From Torymus aiolomorphi (lineage: Eukaryota; Arthropoda; Insecta; Hymenoptera; Torymidae), in NCBI GenBank assembly GCA_036365515.1, contig CM070873.1, positions 78,530,029 through 78,594,028 on the forward strand: 64,000 bases of DNA, written 5' to 3'. Below, in pieces: positions 1 to 13,148 of the stretch (positions are counted from its first letter, which is position 1; every line of letters begins with the position of its first letter). The notes beneath the pieces are model-generated. The model was not told the origin of the DNA. It made no database searches and saw nothing but the letters and a program-made list of their open reading frames with translations. The position numbers were made by a program, and so were the translations under genes.

Positions 1-3000
1 CGAATTTACGATAACAGTGTTATTCTAAGGGTACAGATATTAACTTATATTGAAGTATAAACAAGTTTACTGTAATAATAAAGTGCGAATGGTACGTTCA
101 TATTACGAATCGAGAATTGCATGTTATACATACATTGATGCATCATTCATTGTATATAATTATTTAATTTTCCCTTATAAGATTTTAATGGGTTTTCTTT
201 TAATAATTAATAAGCCTAATTAAATTATATAAAGTAAAGAACTACTACGCTGAAGCTTTCATATATGCATGTTTTATTCTTCAACTTGAGTTTCATGAAC
301 CTCTTGCATAATTCATACTTGGTGAGAATATAAGGTTGCAGCACGGTAAAACACGTGTAAAAAATTCACGTGAGAAAACTCTACAGCTTGGAAACTTTGT
401 ATTCACTAGACAGAAAATAAAACTGAGAAAAGATAAAAATAGTGCGAAACGCAATAATGAGTGAAGAAAGATTCTATCGAAGGAGAAACGAGGAAAGGAG
501 TGTGGAAAATTCCCCGGCAGTGTGGCGAGAACCCGGAAGTGGCGAGTCCACGGGAAACGGTTAACCTGGTTTTTTACAGACAGTCGGAGACATTGCCATC
601 GTGACCAACTCATATTAGCTTGAGCCTCAGCTTTGCGCCCACGCTTTATCAAATAAATTTCGCACACAACTTTTTTCTTAGGGCTTTCTGCTGACGCATA
701 TCTCACGCTATAGTTGGAATCCAGATATTTAATTTATCAGTTTGCTTGCTGAGCTTTGACTTTTGTATTTCCAAAAAATGTCTCAGATTTCAACAAGTAT
801 TTGAAAGACTATTAATTTGTTTAATTTCAGTAAGTCGGTTTCTAATATGATGCGTCGTATATCATTATGACAATAGACTGATATAATAATTTTATTTTCT
901 TATCGCGAAGATGCCTTTTTATAAGATAATGAACATTTCTCATTCCCATCCCTGCAACCAATACCTTTAAAAGACAGGAATGCAGTTACCTCATGTCAAT
1001 TGAATAAATATTAAAAGATTTCATAATAAAATTAAAGCTGAATAAAATCTCTCTACAATATTCGTATTCCAAGAACGGAAAAATAGCAAAACTAAAATAT
1101 TCGGCGGGCGCGTATATCTTGTAAAAATTTGTTAGAATTTCATCGGGACGGAGAAAAACGTTCGAGACCGTTGGCTTCTTCGGCGATGCGTCTCATATCA
1201 GACTTTTAAATTTAAACGCCTCGAGGAAGAGGAGCGCGATAGAGAAAGGAAGGCAGGTTCCTGAGGGAGGGGAGGGGAGGATAGGAGAGGGGATTCGCGG
1301 TTCCCTCCGAGGCAATTACTCTCAGGTGCAAAACCTCCTACCGTCTCGCGATCCATCCCCCCGTCCGCCCGTATAAATCGAGTAACTCCAGTGGCCACTC
1401 TTCTTCTCAACGCGCGCACGCCCTTTCTCTCCTCTCTGCTTCTCGTAGTCGTTTTGTCCTTCGGGAGGACAACTCGCGCAAGCGTAATTAATGAATTCGG
1501 ACGGCAAGGAAGTAATTTCGTCTCTCACAATTTCGTCTTTGCAAAAAGTCATGCTGGTGGGGGGCTTCTTTCTGAGTTTTCATTTATTTGCTTCGTCAAA
1601 GCTTTTCTCGGAGAGGAAAAGCAAAAATTATCTTACGCAGCGATAGTTCAAAGCCATTTTATATTACTGAAAGTATTATGATATTGTTTAGCCGTACTCC
1701 TTATCGGAACGAGGACTTTTCACAAAAACTATTTAAATACTTATATATTAATTATGTATCAGATTTCAATGATAGTAAGCAATTTAAATTTATTATTTTT
1801 ATGTAACGAATCAAATTTAATTTAATTCAATATCCATTTTTATTCTATCAGTTGCATTAATTTATAACTTTTCTACCGTATCTTTTAGCAATGCTACTTG
1901 AAGATTCTGTCTTTTCTTACGAAACGGTATTGTTTATTGAAATTTCTGCAATTGCGCGAGCAATCATTGGTAATATTTCTCATCGACAAACAGCGCCGCG
2001 TACCATAAACAACAAACAAGTGAAAACTCGCGAAAATCCCCGCTTCCTGGCACACCTTTCTCCCCACAGCGAAATCGCTACTATACCTATAGCCCGTATT
2101 TCGCGCTCGCACGCGCGATGGGAATTACGAGCTCGAGCGTAAGGCCGAAGTCGATCGCGGCGATCTCGCACGCCGCGCTTTCGTGCCTTGGGTTTACACA
2201 CACACACACACACACGTGTATGCGTATACGAATATATGGGCTCGCACGTACCTGTGTGGACGCGCGCGTAAGTGTGAATGCGTGTATGTGTTTATATATC
2301 GCCGCCTGCTGGCACAAGTCCTTGACTTTTAATGGTTGTGGCTTCGTTGCTGCTGCACTGCGCGAAACTATGATCGTGGCGAGCAAAGGACGGATCGTTG
2401 GCAAGGGGGAATCTCATGCATGTCGATGCACGGAACATTTTGTGTCGAATTGGAAGGCCACGAGTTATACGATACTTTGAAATTGGAAATAAAGAATTAC
2501 CTACAAGTATATATAGTGGATGTATTAGTTTGCTAGAGAAGTAACCAAAAATTAAAATTAGATAAATATATGAGACAAACGTGATATTTGTTGTAAATTT
2601 AATATTTTAAAAATTGTAATGATTTCAGTTGGTGTAAAATGAGTTTGAAAATATTATTGATTTATTATTACATAAATATTCGCGCAATAGGAGCACAAAA
2701 AAGCGAGCTTCGCGCACTCCTTTAAAAAAATTTTTATATAATATCAAATAAGAAAACGAAATATTTCGGTCGATTCATTACAATTTGAATACCTAAATTG
2801 AATTAATTGTATTATAGACCTTCCTATACAGTCGCTACTGACACGGTTATCTTATTATTTTAAAGTATTCAATGCAAAATTTCTTCAGTGAACATGTCAA
2901 TTATGATGTTATTGACTCAAAGCTAAGAAAATTCAGATATCCTTACATATATAGATCTTTTATTTTATCAGGCATGCGAAACTCTCCGTACGCCCAACTA

Positions 3001-5253
3001 GACAGCAAAAATCCATAAACAAAAGAACTTGAGCGCTTCAGTCCGTTTGAGAAATCGCAATTCAGTAGTAAGATATGAGAAATTCAACATTGGATATCCC
3101 TCGAGAAACTCACATACGCGGTGCTTAAGTCTAGCTTGTAAGGGCACATTTAGTCATGAAACACCGCCGGCGCTTTCGTGATGCCCGCGCGGCTTTCGTG
3201 CATTCGCGCGCGTGGGAGTGCGGCTACCGAAAGTCAGGTGGCAAATTCCCGGCTGCTAATCGGAATTCGGTATACGACTTACCTGTTCCAATGGCTCCCC
3301 CTCCTCTCTCTCTCTCTCTCTCGACCGGTCAGCTCACGAGAGCGCGCGCCTGAAGGAGGCGAGATACCTGAGAAGCGCTAGAATTTTCGGAACTCGATTG
3401 ATTCGTAAACACGTGCTTGGCAAAATGTGCGCGAGAATCTCAGGTGGGATGGAATTCCTTCGCGACGAATTTGCTTATACTCAGATGTGGACCTTAGAGT
3501 TGAAGAGAAGAGTAAGCAAGCAGTGTGAACTCTAGTGTGCGAATATTAAGAAGAAGCAACATTTGCGTAGGAAATTTCGAATTGTTTGCTTTTATTAGAT
3601 ATTTTTATATTAAGTAACCGAAAATAAGTCTACGGACGTGCCATACTTTAGAAAATAACAAAATTTGTCTCTATAAGGATGTTGACATCATATACATATA
3701 TACGTCTTTATTTTAAGACGAATTAGATAATAAATTTGTTTATGTGCGTCCGCTCTTAGAATTTAAGACAAAGCTAATAACAATTAATATTTAATTAGAA
3801 ACATTGTGGTCGGTACGGCAGAGACTCTGTCGGTATAAGGCATCCCCTTAAGAAGGTATAATAGTCCTACTTTACCACACACCCTGTTTTATCGGTGGAA
3901 CATGTAAAAATAATTAATATAAAAAAAAGAATAGCGATAGATAGAGAGTTTATATAATTATTTATTAATTCTTCTGCAGTGATAGAAAGTTTATATTAAT
4001 TTACTACATATAATTAATAATCTCATAGCAAGTCATTGTTTTAGGACTTAAAAACTCAATCATATTTTATTATAAAAATATCGATTTCACCGATTGTATG
4101 GTTTATTGAGATAAAACATCGAGTATTTATTAGTCGGTAAAATAAATATTTATAGCTAAATATTATACATGTGTTTTATCACCCATGAATACGAAATGTA
4201 TATATAGGCAAAGTCATTAGTTAGGGTATTCAACACAAGATATGAAATTTAGATCGCCAATTATAAAGTTTTTTAAGTTTGTTTACATGCAGCCCTAAAA
4301 ACAAAATTCAAATTTAAGTAGATAAATATCTTACCACCTTAAAATACTTCTTGTGTGCCGCATGCTAGCAGATGTTCATCTGAATTTTTTACATCGTATT
4401 CACGAAGTATTAAATTTTTAGTGTAGCATTGGGCTAGGTAAATAACAATTTTTAATAACAAAAATTTGACACAACAAATTCAAAACACAAACATAAAATT
4501 GCTACTAACTGCTTTAGCAGAATGCTTTCTCAAACAGACAATTCTTTTCAATTTCGTCGATAAATCATACGAAATAATCATTTTTTTTATCTCTAAAGAG
4601 ATTCATTATCCTGAAATGGGGAATAGTTTTTGGGGATCGTGGAGAACCATCATTTTAATTTTCTTAAAGTTACTTAATATTATTATAATAGTTAAAATAA
4701 ACTAATACTTCCTCTATTAGACGGTCTTTCAATGACCATTTCCTTTAATTTTTATTTTAATTTTGACTCATAACGTCAAAAGCTATTCGGCCGAAAGTGC
4801 CATGGGGGCCAGCACTGGTCAACTCTCTCTCATATGTACGTAAAAGAAATTATGTTTTTTAATGATAGAAGAGAGAAGGGTGATTACGTTCATTATAAAT
4901 TAATTTATTTTACACATGTGATTGTGCGAAAATTGAAAAAATTTATCTCCTGAATGTTTGTATGTGCGTGCGCGCGTGCTTGGTCTTGTGTGCGTGCGCG
5001 AATGTTTGCGTGATTTTTTCATGGGCGCGAATGTGTGAGTGTGTGTGCGTGCGCGCGTGTGGAAAATTAATTAAGCATTTAAAATACATCTTATTTTCTG
5101 CAAAATCAATTTATGATAATAATGAGATATATCGTTTGAGAGAACATCGTGTATTCTTTAAGAAAATATTCACAATTTGAATAAATTATTACAATAAAAT
5201 TATGAAAAATAAATTTGTTACTTTTTGCATTATTACTTTTTAAAAAGAAATTC
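1..5253. other. non-coding DNA, no gene seen
   Basis: AT-rich sequence with three CpG-richer patches at about 1140-1480, 2080-2420 and 3140-3440. A short CA run lies near 2200-2216, a CT run near 3306-3322, and a mixed GT/GC stretch at 4960-5060. The open frames here are short, overlap each other on both strands and show no recognisable domain. I cannot tell whether this is intergenic DNA or intron. Confidence 0.6.
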
Positions 5254-5916
5254 TTAAGGTGGTTTCAGCGGTCTAGTAACGTAAGGCTATGAAAATTTTT
5301 TATGATGATTTTTCTACACATTCGAATCGAAAAATTTATATAAGAGGAAAAAGGGTTCTTAAAATAACGAAAATAATTTTGGTTAGCAAATTTCCAATGT
5401 TGCGAAAGTAGATTATTTTATCCATTAAAAAGAAATTCAATAAGAAATACTAATCTGTTTTGTTTTTCATTTAATATGAATTTGGAAGATCTCGTTTTAT
5501 TCCTCGTTCAATTTCAGGGGGAGGTAACGATATAAAAATTGAAAAATTTTCAAAACCTGCATAGTTATATTCAATTGTTTCACGAATTTTATAAGCAATT
5601 GGAAATAACTTTGCAGGTTTTGAAAATTTTCTAATTTTGATATCGATACCTTCCCCTGAAATTGAATAGGGAATAAAATGAGACTTTCCACATTCAAATT
5701 GAATGAAAAACAAAAAATATTAATATTTCTTATTAAATTTTCTTTTAGTAGACCAAATCTACTTTTGGGACATTAGAAATTTGCTAACAAAATTTATTTC
5801 GTTATGCTAAGAAACCTTTTCCCTGTTATATCAGTTTTTAGATTGGAATGTATAAGCAAATCATTAAAATAAATTTTCATAACTTTAGGTCTACTAGACC
5901 GCTGAAGCCACGTTAA
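5254..5916. mobile_element. TTAA-flanked long-palindrome element
   Basis: TTAA occurs at 5254-5257 and 5913-5916. The enclosed 655 bp begins GGTGGTTTCAGCGGTCTAGT and ends with its near-complement. The pairing is not limited to the ends: sequence around 5471-5580 is the approximate reverse complement of 5590-5713, so the whole element is an imperfect foldback centred near 5588. No transposase is encoded. TTAA duplication is characteristic of piggyBac-type transposition, so a non-autonomous piggyBac-like element is the best guess. The superfamily rests on the target site alone. Confidence 0.65.
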
Positions 5917-7576
5917 ATAGGAAGTGCGTACCAAGGGTTTACAGGGAAATATGCACATCGATAGATCGCGGTCATATAGATGATAATCGTAGGCAAAAGT
6001 TTTACTATCGTTTCACACTGATTTATCGTAGCAGAAAGATATTTTTAGCGCGCGCGCTCCCCAAGATGATTTATCAAGCGAATTTGCTTTCAAGGATGGT
6101 ATGCGTGTAATGGACAATCGATATATGGAGTTATAATAAAAGTATATGCGAGGCCGGGCTCACATAAATTACGTAGTGTGGCACGAGCGCGCGCTATCGG
6201 TTTTTAAAACTTGACCGTAGAAAAATGCAGGATGTGCCATTAAATATGAGGTTTGAGCTTCGTAGCCTGAGAAAGAATTTATCGAGTGCAAAATTTATAA
6301 TTTTTAACCGGAAATACTAGATCTTACAGAGTTGCAACATTATAAAACAGAACAGTGCTTTTTTTGCTTACGAAAAGTAGGTATTTTCATTTTGCTTTGA
6401 AGACCTTTGGTACGTTTTATATTTTCAACTAATAATCACTTATTTTTCTGAAGTCTTCCAATAATACCCCTTACAAAAAGTGACATCTAGTGTAAAAAAA
6501 ATAAGCCTAGTAGCGGTCTGTCGGAAGTATGGTAAAAGTCTGGTTACGGCCACTTTTGACTCGTTTTGATAGTGTACAGCTTAAAACCAGACTACCGCCA
6601 GGTTTTCGCCAGACTTCTTATTTTTACACGGGCTACTATCCACAGGTATAGGTAAAATGCCACTTGCATGCGCAAAAGATGACAATTAAATGTATTCAAT
6701 AAAACGATAAAAATAAAATATGTATTTCTTTCAACCCCACTATTGCTATAAATGACAATAACTTTTTTCGGGGTTCCCAATAAACGGGGAAAACTGAAAA
6801 AGATTGAGTTCGCTGAGCCAGCCCGTTACGTGATAAACTTTGGCGAGGCTGTTAAAAATTGAAAATTCGGTTAAGTTTATCAGACCGACAGCGTGCTGCT
6901 AACCCAACGAAATTTCACCCTACATCTCGCGCAGCAAGCATAGCCAACGATGTGCGCGCGAATTAATCTTTCATTAACAAAAACTTTCTCACAGGCTAGA
7001 CTCTCTTTCCTTCTCTCGTCTTATACTCGATCCCCCAGAGCGTGTGCAACTTCCCCGGACAAAAAGTTGTAACGGCAGGCGCCCTCCATATAACAGCGGT
7101 GGTTTGCGTTAACTCTTGTCTGATCGAGCAAAAACTTCGATACGGGGGAGGAGAGAAACTTTATGCAGATCGTGTCCGGCTTCGTATGCATATTTGCGGC
7201 GTCGCGGCAACGTTGTGTGTACTTTGGATCGGGCTGACTTCCCGCTCGCGCAAACTTCGCTAACCCAAGTCGACGCACGTATAACCCCCGTATAATGAGT
7301 ATAAGCGACAGCGCGTGAGCGCAAGCCTGGATTACGATAGGCTTTTGGAATAGGTGCGCGCGCGCGTGCAGGAAAATGACATTGACGAATCTCACCCCAG
7401 GGGCGGCCCCCAACGTTGCGCGGGATTAAGCTTATGCCGGTTAATGAATGAATGGATTGTGGGTGAATTTTAGACTAGCTGCAATTAACTTATCATATTA
7501 TTTTACTTTTAATTTTAATGTTCTTCAACGAATCATTTTTAATTTGTATTAAAAATATATTATATTTAAATGTACA
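5917..7576. other. non-coding DNA between two TIR elements
   Basis: No gene recognised. The stretch 6500-6625 contains words such as 'gtctgg' and 'ccagac' that resemble the 64-bp tandem array at 24971-25275, so it may be a relic of that sequence. A CpG-richer patch at 7020-7420 has overlapping open frames on both strands (the longest 130 codons) but no domain. Confidence 0.5.
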
Positions 7577-8299
7577 TACACGGAGAGAAATTTTGTAGTG
7601 AAAATTACAAATATTCGAGACAAAATTACCAGTTTCTATGGTAATGGATGGATAGACTGACAATTTCAAACTTTTTACCAAAGTGCCTTGGTAAAATTTT
7701 TTTTAGTTAATTTAAATTAAAAAAATTAACTTTTTTTATCCATATTGATGGATATATAGTATTTTAATATAGAAATAGAAACAGAAACAAGGATGAAACA
7801 ACATTAAACTGAAAAAAAATTTTTACGGAAGCGGGATTCGATCCGACGATCTTTGGGTTGAGAGTCCGACGTTCTACCGACTGCGCCACGGAAGCTGTTA
7901 CCAACAGTCATTTGAATCGCCGTTATTACTTACTGAAAATATGTGTATTGTTTTCATTTTAACGTCACGCACGCCTCTAGTATCAATCTTCTGAAACACA
8001 ATAATGCGCAGTGCGCATGCGCGAGTACACAAATACCAGGTTATTTGGTAAAATTTATCAGTTTTCTTAGTAAAAATTCTTAGGTTACCTTGTAAAAATG
8101 ACTAGATCTCAATTTTTACCAGTGTGTCTGGTAATTTTTATTCAGATAATTTGGTTTTTTTTTTAAGTGGTTATGGTAGTTTTTCCTGGGAAACTTATAA
8201 ATTGTATTAGAAACCTGGGAATAACACGGCTTTTGACAGTCTGTCCATGCGCTACCAAGGCACCTTGGTAATTTTTACTCTAAAATTTCTCTCCGTGTA
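7577..8299. mobile_element. TA-flanked TIR element carrying a tRNA-like unit
   Basis: A 719-bp element at 7579-8297 starts CACGGAGAGAAATTTT and ends with the complement AAATTTCTCTCCGTG. It is flanked by TA at 7577-7578 and 8298-8299. Inside, near the centre, a tRNA-like sequence lies on the minus strand. Further internal words such as 'ccttggtaa' occur in both orientations. There is no open frame for a transposase. TA duplication suggests a Tc1/mariner-like integration, but this is inference. The element at 25846-26609 has the same architecture and related ends. Confidence 0.65.
7825..7895 (-). other. degenerate tRNA-like (pol III) sequence
   Basis: Read on the minus strand, the sequence begins GCTTCCGTGGCGCAGTCGG, a good A-box. 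It continues to GGATCGAATCC, a good B-box. A seven-base loop CTCTCAA would give a CTC (Glu) anticodon, but the stem below it is mismatched. The 3' acceptor strand repeats GCTTCCG instead of complementing it, so a normal cloverleaf cannot close. The unit is followed by a run of T that could end pol III transcription. I read it as a tRNA-derived promoter or SINE head, not a working tRNA gene. Confidence 0.5.
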
Positions 8300-8316
8300 C
8301 GTTTCTCGAATCTTGT

Positions 8317-8464
8317 AATTTTGCTTCCTCCTAGAGGAAGCTTTGTGATAGTAATTTTTTGAGTTGTTGTAAAAAAATGTTATAATTGTTTTTCAATTAA
8401 GGTGTTAGGAATCAAAATACATGGTTTTTGAAAAATGTCTGTATGGATGTGTGTGTGTGTGTGT

Positions 8465-8503
<39 letters not shown>

Positions 8504-8554
8504 CGTGTGTGTGTGTCTGTGTGTGTCTCTGTGTGTGTACGTGCGTGTGTGTGT

Positions 8555-8587
<33 letters not shown>

Positions 8588-8640
8588 CGCGCGCGCGCGT
8601 GTGTGTGTGAACAAATATTTGAAATAAACAATAGAAATTA
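8317..8640 (+). repeat. 5'-end fragment of the GCTTCCTC repeat family, with GT tract
   Basis: Begins with the self-complementary TTGCTTCCTCCTAGAGGAAG and runs into an interrupted GT tract at about 8448-8608. The same order, reverse-complemented, is found at 20040-20240 (CA tract, then the GCTTCCTC palindrome), and a related start opens the fuller copy at 42110. It is therefore a truncated member of that dispersed family. The GT tract gives long Cys/Val open frames that are not genes. Confidence 0.6.
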
Positions 8641-8872
8641 GAACAGAGAAATAAACATCTGGAATTTATGAAATAACTTGTTTTTAGGCATGACTGCTAC
8701 TTGGGAGAACCTTATTTGTAATATAAAAACATGATGCTTCCCAGTGAAATACATTTGTGGGCTTTTATGTCAGTGAAATATACGTCATTCTCTGTATTTT
8801 GATAAAAGTTTTGTAAAGTGAAAAGCATAGAATATTAAAATAAAGGAGTGAGTAAATAACTGAATTTAAAAA

Positions 8873-9400
8873 ATGCATTTAAAATTGTGTTTACTGTGTG
8901 ATCTATATGGATGTAGGGTCTATATGCAATTGAATCCTGGAACACGAGTTTATTATATGCACGGTTTATTATATATTAGCAAACTTTTTAGGCTGTATCT
9001 TATTTTCATAGATAACTTTAACTTATTGCGGTTAAAGTTAGATTGTTATGATACAAGTTGAAGACATAGTAAATATGCATTTGTTACAAATGTTTCTTGT
9101 TGGATGGTGTGAATTAAATCATTATGCATTAAGGCCACCAAAAGATTATGTTCAAGTCTGTCAAAGCACGCAACCTCCTGTAGTAGAGACAAAGAGAAAT
9201 ACTGTCGTAGATACACCTTCAAAGGTAAACTAGCAACTCTAACAAAGAAAGTTGGCCCAGGACCTGTGAGTTTAGTTATGAAGGAGATTTTATTAATCTG
9301 TCAAATATAGAAGTGCAAGAATCTTAATAAAAGTATTACAGTGTAATACTATGCCAGCCCCGGGTTGCAATTTATAAACATTGAATGTCAGTGTTACTGT
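8873..9400 (+). pseudogene. Sfmbt-like fragment (MBT repeat plus SLED), left arm
   Basis: Frames broken by stops and shifts read in order as follows: LRLKLDCYDTS; then, after a frameshift near 9055, EDIVNMHLLQMFLVGWCELN and HYALRPPKDYVQV; then KVGPGPVSLVMKE; then after another shift SARILIKVLQCNTMPAPGCN. The 'LRLKLDCYD..DIVNMH...F.VGWCE....L.PPK.Y' order matches the end of an MBT repeat. 'GPGPVSLV.KE' followed by 'ARIL..LQ' matches the start of the SLED domain of Sfmbt/Scm-type Polycomb proteins. This is recognition from memory of the families, not a search. There is no start codon and there are at least two frameshifts and a stop, so it is a gene fragment, not a gene. Confidence 0.55.
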
Positions 9401-10321
9401 ACCTGTCTACAATGAAGAACGATGTAATAATAATAATTTGGCAAAAAAAAAAAAAAAAAAAAACAAGAGCAAATGGATGCAAAAGAGTATTACCTAAAAA
9501 ATACACGTTTGATTTTATTATTTCAAAAAATTTTACTAATGTAATCATTTTATCGAGATCCTTAAAAACATTCAAATTTAAAACTCTTGTTAATAAGAAT
9601 ACTACTATTTAATAATCTTATTAATAATGTACTATAATAAACTATCATCACGTTTTCATACTATGTAATTATTATTTTCTCTTATAAAATTGTGGAATCT
9701 AACAAAACTTTTTACAAAAGTTTAAACTAAGGCAAGTATTTCTCTCTCTCGCTCTCTCTTGCACTCTCTCCCTACCTCTCTTTTTCCCCCCCTTTCTATC
9801 TTGCCCTTTTTCCTTGTACAAATAGTATTGTTAATAAAACTTCCTACGAAAGTACAAAATAAGGCAATTATATAAGTTTTTTCTGTATAATCTATAAAAT
9901 AATAATATTTATGATTTTTTAAAAGAAATCAAATAAATACTACTCAAATAGTCTTTTACTTCTTTGAGCCAACTAGAAGTGTCAATGCGCGCTTCGCGCA
10001 CCGTATCGTGGACCAATCAAATGTTACATGTCCATTTTAAATCGACCAATCACAATCATTAGAGATGACAGTCTCAAGTCCATCTCTTTTTTGTATAGGA
10101 CATGCTCAACAAATTATATGTAAGTATATTAACATTGTTCATTGCAAATCAAGCAAACGAAAGTTGTGAATTATCGATAGTCAAGTAATGCAAACAACTC
10201 TCCGAAACCACTGTATGACTTTTCTCAGAAATTTATTCAAATTTGTTCATCCTTCTATACAAATTAAACACAAGAAAGTACTGAATTTATTGTAGTCAAG
10301 TACTCTGAAGTTAACTTGACT

Positions 10322-10831
10322 CACAGTACTTCTACAAAACTCTATAGAACCTATACGCAATTTACGTACGTGTGGGCGAAGTAGTATATTGTGTGCCATG
10401 TGTATTGAGCCGAAGGCGAGTGTGTTTGCGAACCGAAGATCGGTACTGCAATCACACGAGGTCAAAAAACCCACTAAGCCCTTGGTGCACACCATATTTT
10501 TTATACCGAAAGTACAGATTTTTGCGTTTTTTCAAAATATCGATGATTTTCTTAAACAACCTTGAAAACTCCATTCAAAAACGACAGCGGGCGTTTTTCG
10601 ATTTTGTACAGCCCGCTACTGCAAGCAGCGGGCCCTTTTAGATTTTTACCGCCCGCTAGCATCGGGCGCTTATCAGTTTTTGCCGCCCGCTGCGACAAGC
10701 AGTCGTTTTCGGCTCTATTAATAGGTTCAAAAACGCGAAAATCATGCTTGCGGTACAAAAAATAATTTTTGCCCACACGTACGTAAGTTGCGTATAGGTT
10801 CTATAGAGTTTTGTAGAAGTACTGTGGACTA
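10322..10831. mobile_element. TIR element with 4-bp target duplication, left arm only
   Basis: The terminal repeats begin CACAGTACTTCTACAAAACT and extend about 58 bp to the 'gtgtgggc' stretch at both ends (10322-10384 and 10770-10831). GACT precedes the left end and follows the right end. The matching position of the other arm reads through 'aatttgactggc' without an insertion, which supports GACT as the target duplication. The interior holds several GC-rich stem-loops built on GCCCGCT...AGCGGGC at 10600-10710. It carries no transposase. CAC ends with a 4-bp duplication would fit a Chapaev-like (CMC) element; this is inference. Confidence 0.6.
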
Positions 10832-11869
10832 TTACATCCTTTGGAGGTTAAATAGTATTTTCTTGATGCCCTAGTGGAAAGTACGTGGTTTCGCCATTGT
10901 TTTCGATGGCGAAAGAAGGACATTTAACCATTGATTCTGAGTTGGTAACTAGGCAACTGTAGACTTTATTAATAGATTGTTTTAGAGGTTTTGTCAACAT
11001 ATTCAAAGTCATTAACCTATATTAAAACAAAAACTATCACTTCTGATCATCAAGGTACACCCGATGGACATTGATTCTAGCAATGCATGTCCCATTAGTG
11101 GCACTCACACATAACCTTTTGAATGTTCATATCATTTTCGAGGTATGTTAATGATTTAAATATTATGTGTGACAGTCACTAACGGGGTATGCATTGTCAG
11201 AATCAATGCGGCCCATCGGGTATACAAGTGATTTATATTGCTTTAATTTGTGAAATGGATAACAGATTGTTCGTTAATAATGTCGCACTTTTTGTGAGAA
11301 TTTCTTCTTGAGTGATCATTTATTTTTTCAAATACAAATAAAGTAGTTGACTTTGTTGCTGCAAATGGAGCAAAAGTACCGCATGTTTAATAATTGTACG
11401 TGTAACAATTGTAACAATTGCACGTAGAATAAAAATATTTTACATAATCTTCAGTAAAATTCACTTATTAAAATTATGCACCTGATGTTTTCAATGCCCG
11501 CCCTCCCGACCAGCAGCACTCGCTGCGCTCGTGCCGCAAATGTCGGGGGCGGACATCGAACTCAATGCTCTCGAGCCCGTCGGGTGCGTTATCATTGTCA
11601 GTGGCAAACGTACTTTCCACCGGACATCAAGAAAAATAGTACACGGTACACGAGACGAAATTTCAAGGCTCGCCACTGCGTGATATGGCACCCTCGGCTT
11701 CGTCTCGGGCGCCAACTTCACGCAGTGGCGGAACTTCAACGTTCGTCACTTGTACCGTAATGTACTATTTATGCCCACTGGCTGAATAATTTGAAGTCAC
11801 AACGTGGGCGTAAAATCTAATTTTACATCCGAGGTACAAAAAGTTTTATTATGCCAGTCAAATTGACTT
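10832..11869. repeat. spacer of the inverted duplication, hairpin-rich
   Basis: No gene seen. It holds a separate foldback at 11055-11225, whose arms pair from 'acccgatgg' outward. A stem-loop at 11493-11557 is built on ATGCCCGCCC. A bracketed hairpin at 11634-11771 has outer stems that read AATAGTACA and TGTACTATT (approximately). The two latter hairpins carry the tandem GA apical motif described under findings. Confidence 0.55.
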
Positions 11870-12712
11870 TAGGGTACTTGACTATAATAAATTGATTTCA
11901 GTACTTTCTTGTGTTTAATTTGTATAGAAAGATGAACAAACTTGAATAAATTTCTGAGAACAGTTATACAGTGGTTTCGGAGAGTTGTTTGCATTACTTG
12001 ACTATTGGTAATTGATTTCACAACTTTCGTTTGTTTAATTTGCAGTGAACAATGTTAGTATACTTACATATAATTTGTTGAACATGTCCTATACAAAAAA
12101 GAGATGGACTTGAGATTATCATCTCTAATGATTGTGATGCGCCCACGATACGGTGCGCGAACGGCGCATTGACACTTCTAGTTGGCTCAAAGAAGTAAAA
12201 GACTATCTGAGTAGTATTTATTTAATTTCTTTTAAAAAATCATAAATATTATTATTTTATAGATTATACAGAAAAAACTTATATACTTGCCTTATTTTTT
12301 ACTTTCGTAGAAAGTTTTATTAACAATACTATTTGTACAAGGAAAAAGGGCAAGATAGAAAGGGGGGCAAAAAAGAGAGGTAGGGAGAGAGGGCAAGAGA
12401 GAGCGAGAGAGAGACTAATACTTGCCTTAGTTTAAACTTTTGTAAAAAGTTTTTTTAGGTAGATTCCACAATTTTATAAGAGAAAATAATAATTACATAA
12501 TGTGAAAACATGATGATAGTTTATCATAGTATATTATTAATAAGATTATTAAATAGTAGTATTCTTATTAACAAGAGTTTTTAATTTGAATGTTTTTAAG
12601 GATCTCGATAAAATTATTACATCAGTAAATTTTTTTGAAATAATATAATCAAACGTGTATTTTTGTTAGGTAATACTCTTTTGCATCCATTTGCTCTTGT
12701 TTTTTTTTTTTG

Positions 12713-13148
12713 TAATAGAAGGATTCTAATTTATTACATGAATAATTAATTCTAATTTATTTTATGCATGGATATATGATTGAGTGTGGATATTTTCTTT
12801 TACGTATTAATCTGCATCGCACTGATTGACTAGATAAGTATTTCTCTATCATTTATCATCTTATTTTTCGGAATATTTTATGTGAGATTTCGACAGCGAT
12901 ACACATGTATGTGTATCGACAATTGCATATTACCATGATTGTAATTGTTTTGTAAATACTGAAATAAAAAGCTGTGCTATTTAGCTTTTCGCTTTGCAGA
13001 GTCTTTTGAGTTTATTACACTCTGCGTCCCACCAGGGATTACGGAATCTCGAAATCGGTACTTTTTTCTTCGCAGGAGTGGATGCTTTGATAGCAGAGGT
13101 AACTTTTTCAAACCAGAAGTCATATTTATCAGTTGCGGAGGAGTTGAG
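12713..13148 (-). mobile_element. 5'-truncated LINE 3' end, copy 1
   Basis: On the minus strand it matches the 3' end of the LINE at 21697-24430, including the last coding residues FRNPWWDAECNKLKR, the stop and the 3' UTR hairpin around 12892-12917. A run of T on its left side (12700-12711) is the poly(A) tail seen in reverse. A 31-bp direct repeat beginning GGTAATACTCTTTTGCAT flanks it at 12669-12699 and 13147-13177, with two differences between copies. This is the expected signature of target-primed insertion. Confidence 0.8.

Noticed and set aside
7825..7895. Functional tRNA gene
   Set aside because: A- and B-boxes are good but the acceptor stem cannot pair and the anticodon stem is mismatched; it is embedded in a TIR element.
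8421..8631. Cys/Val- or His/Thr-rich open frames
   Set aside because: Translations of the GT/CA microsatellite; same for frames at 27783, 32181, 40857 and 41011.
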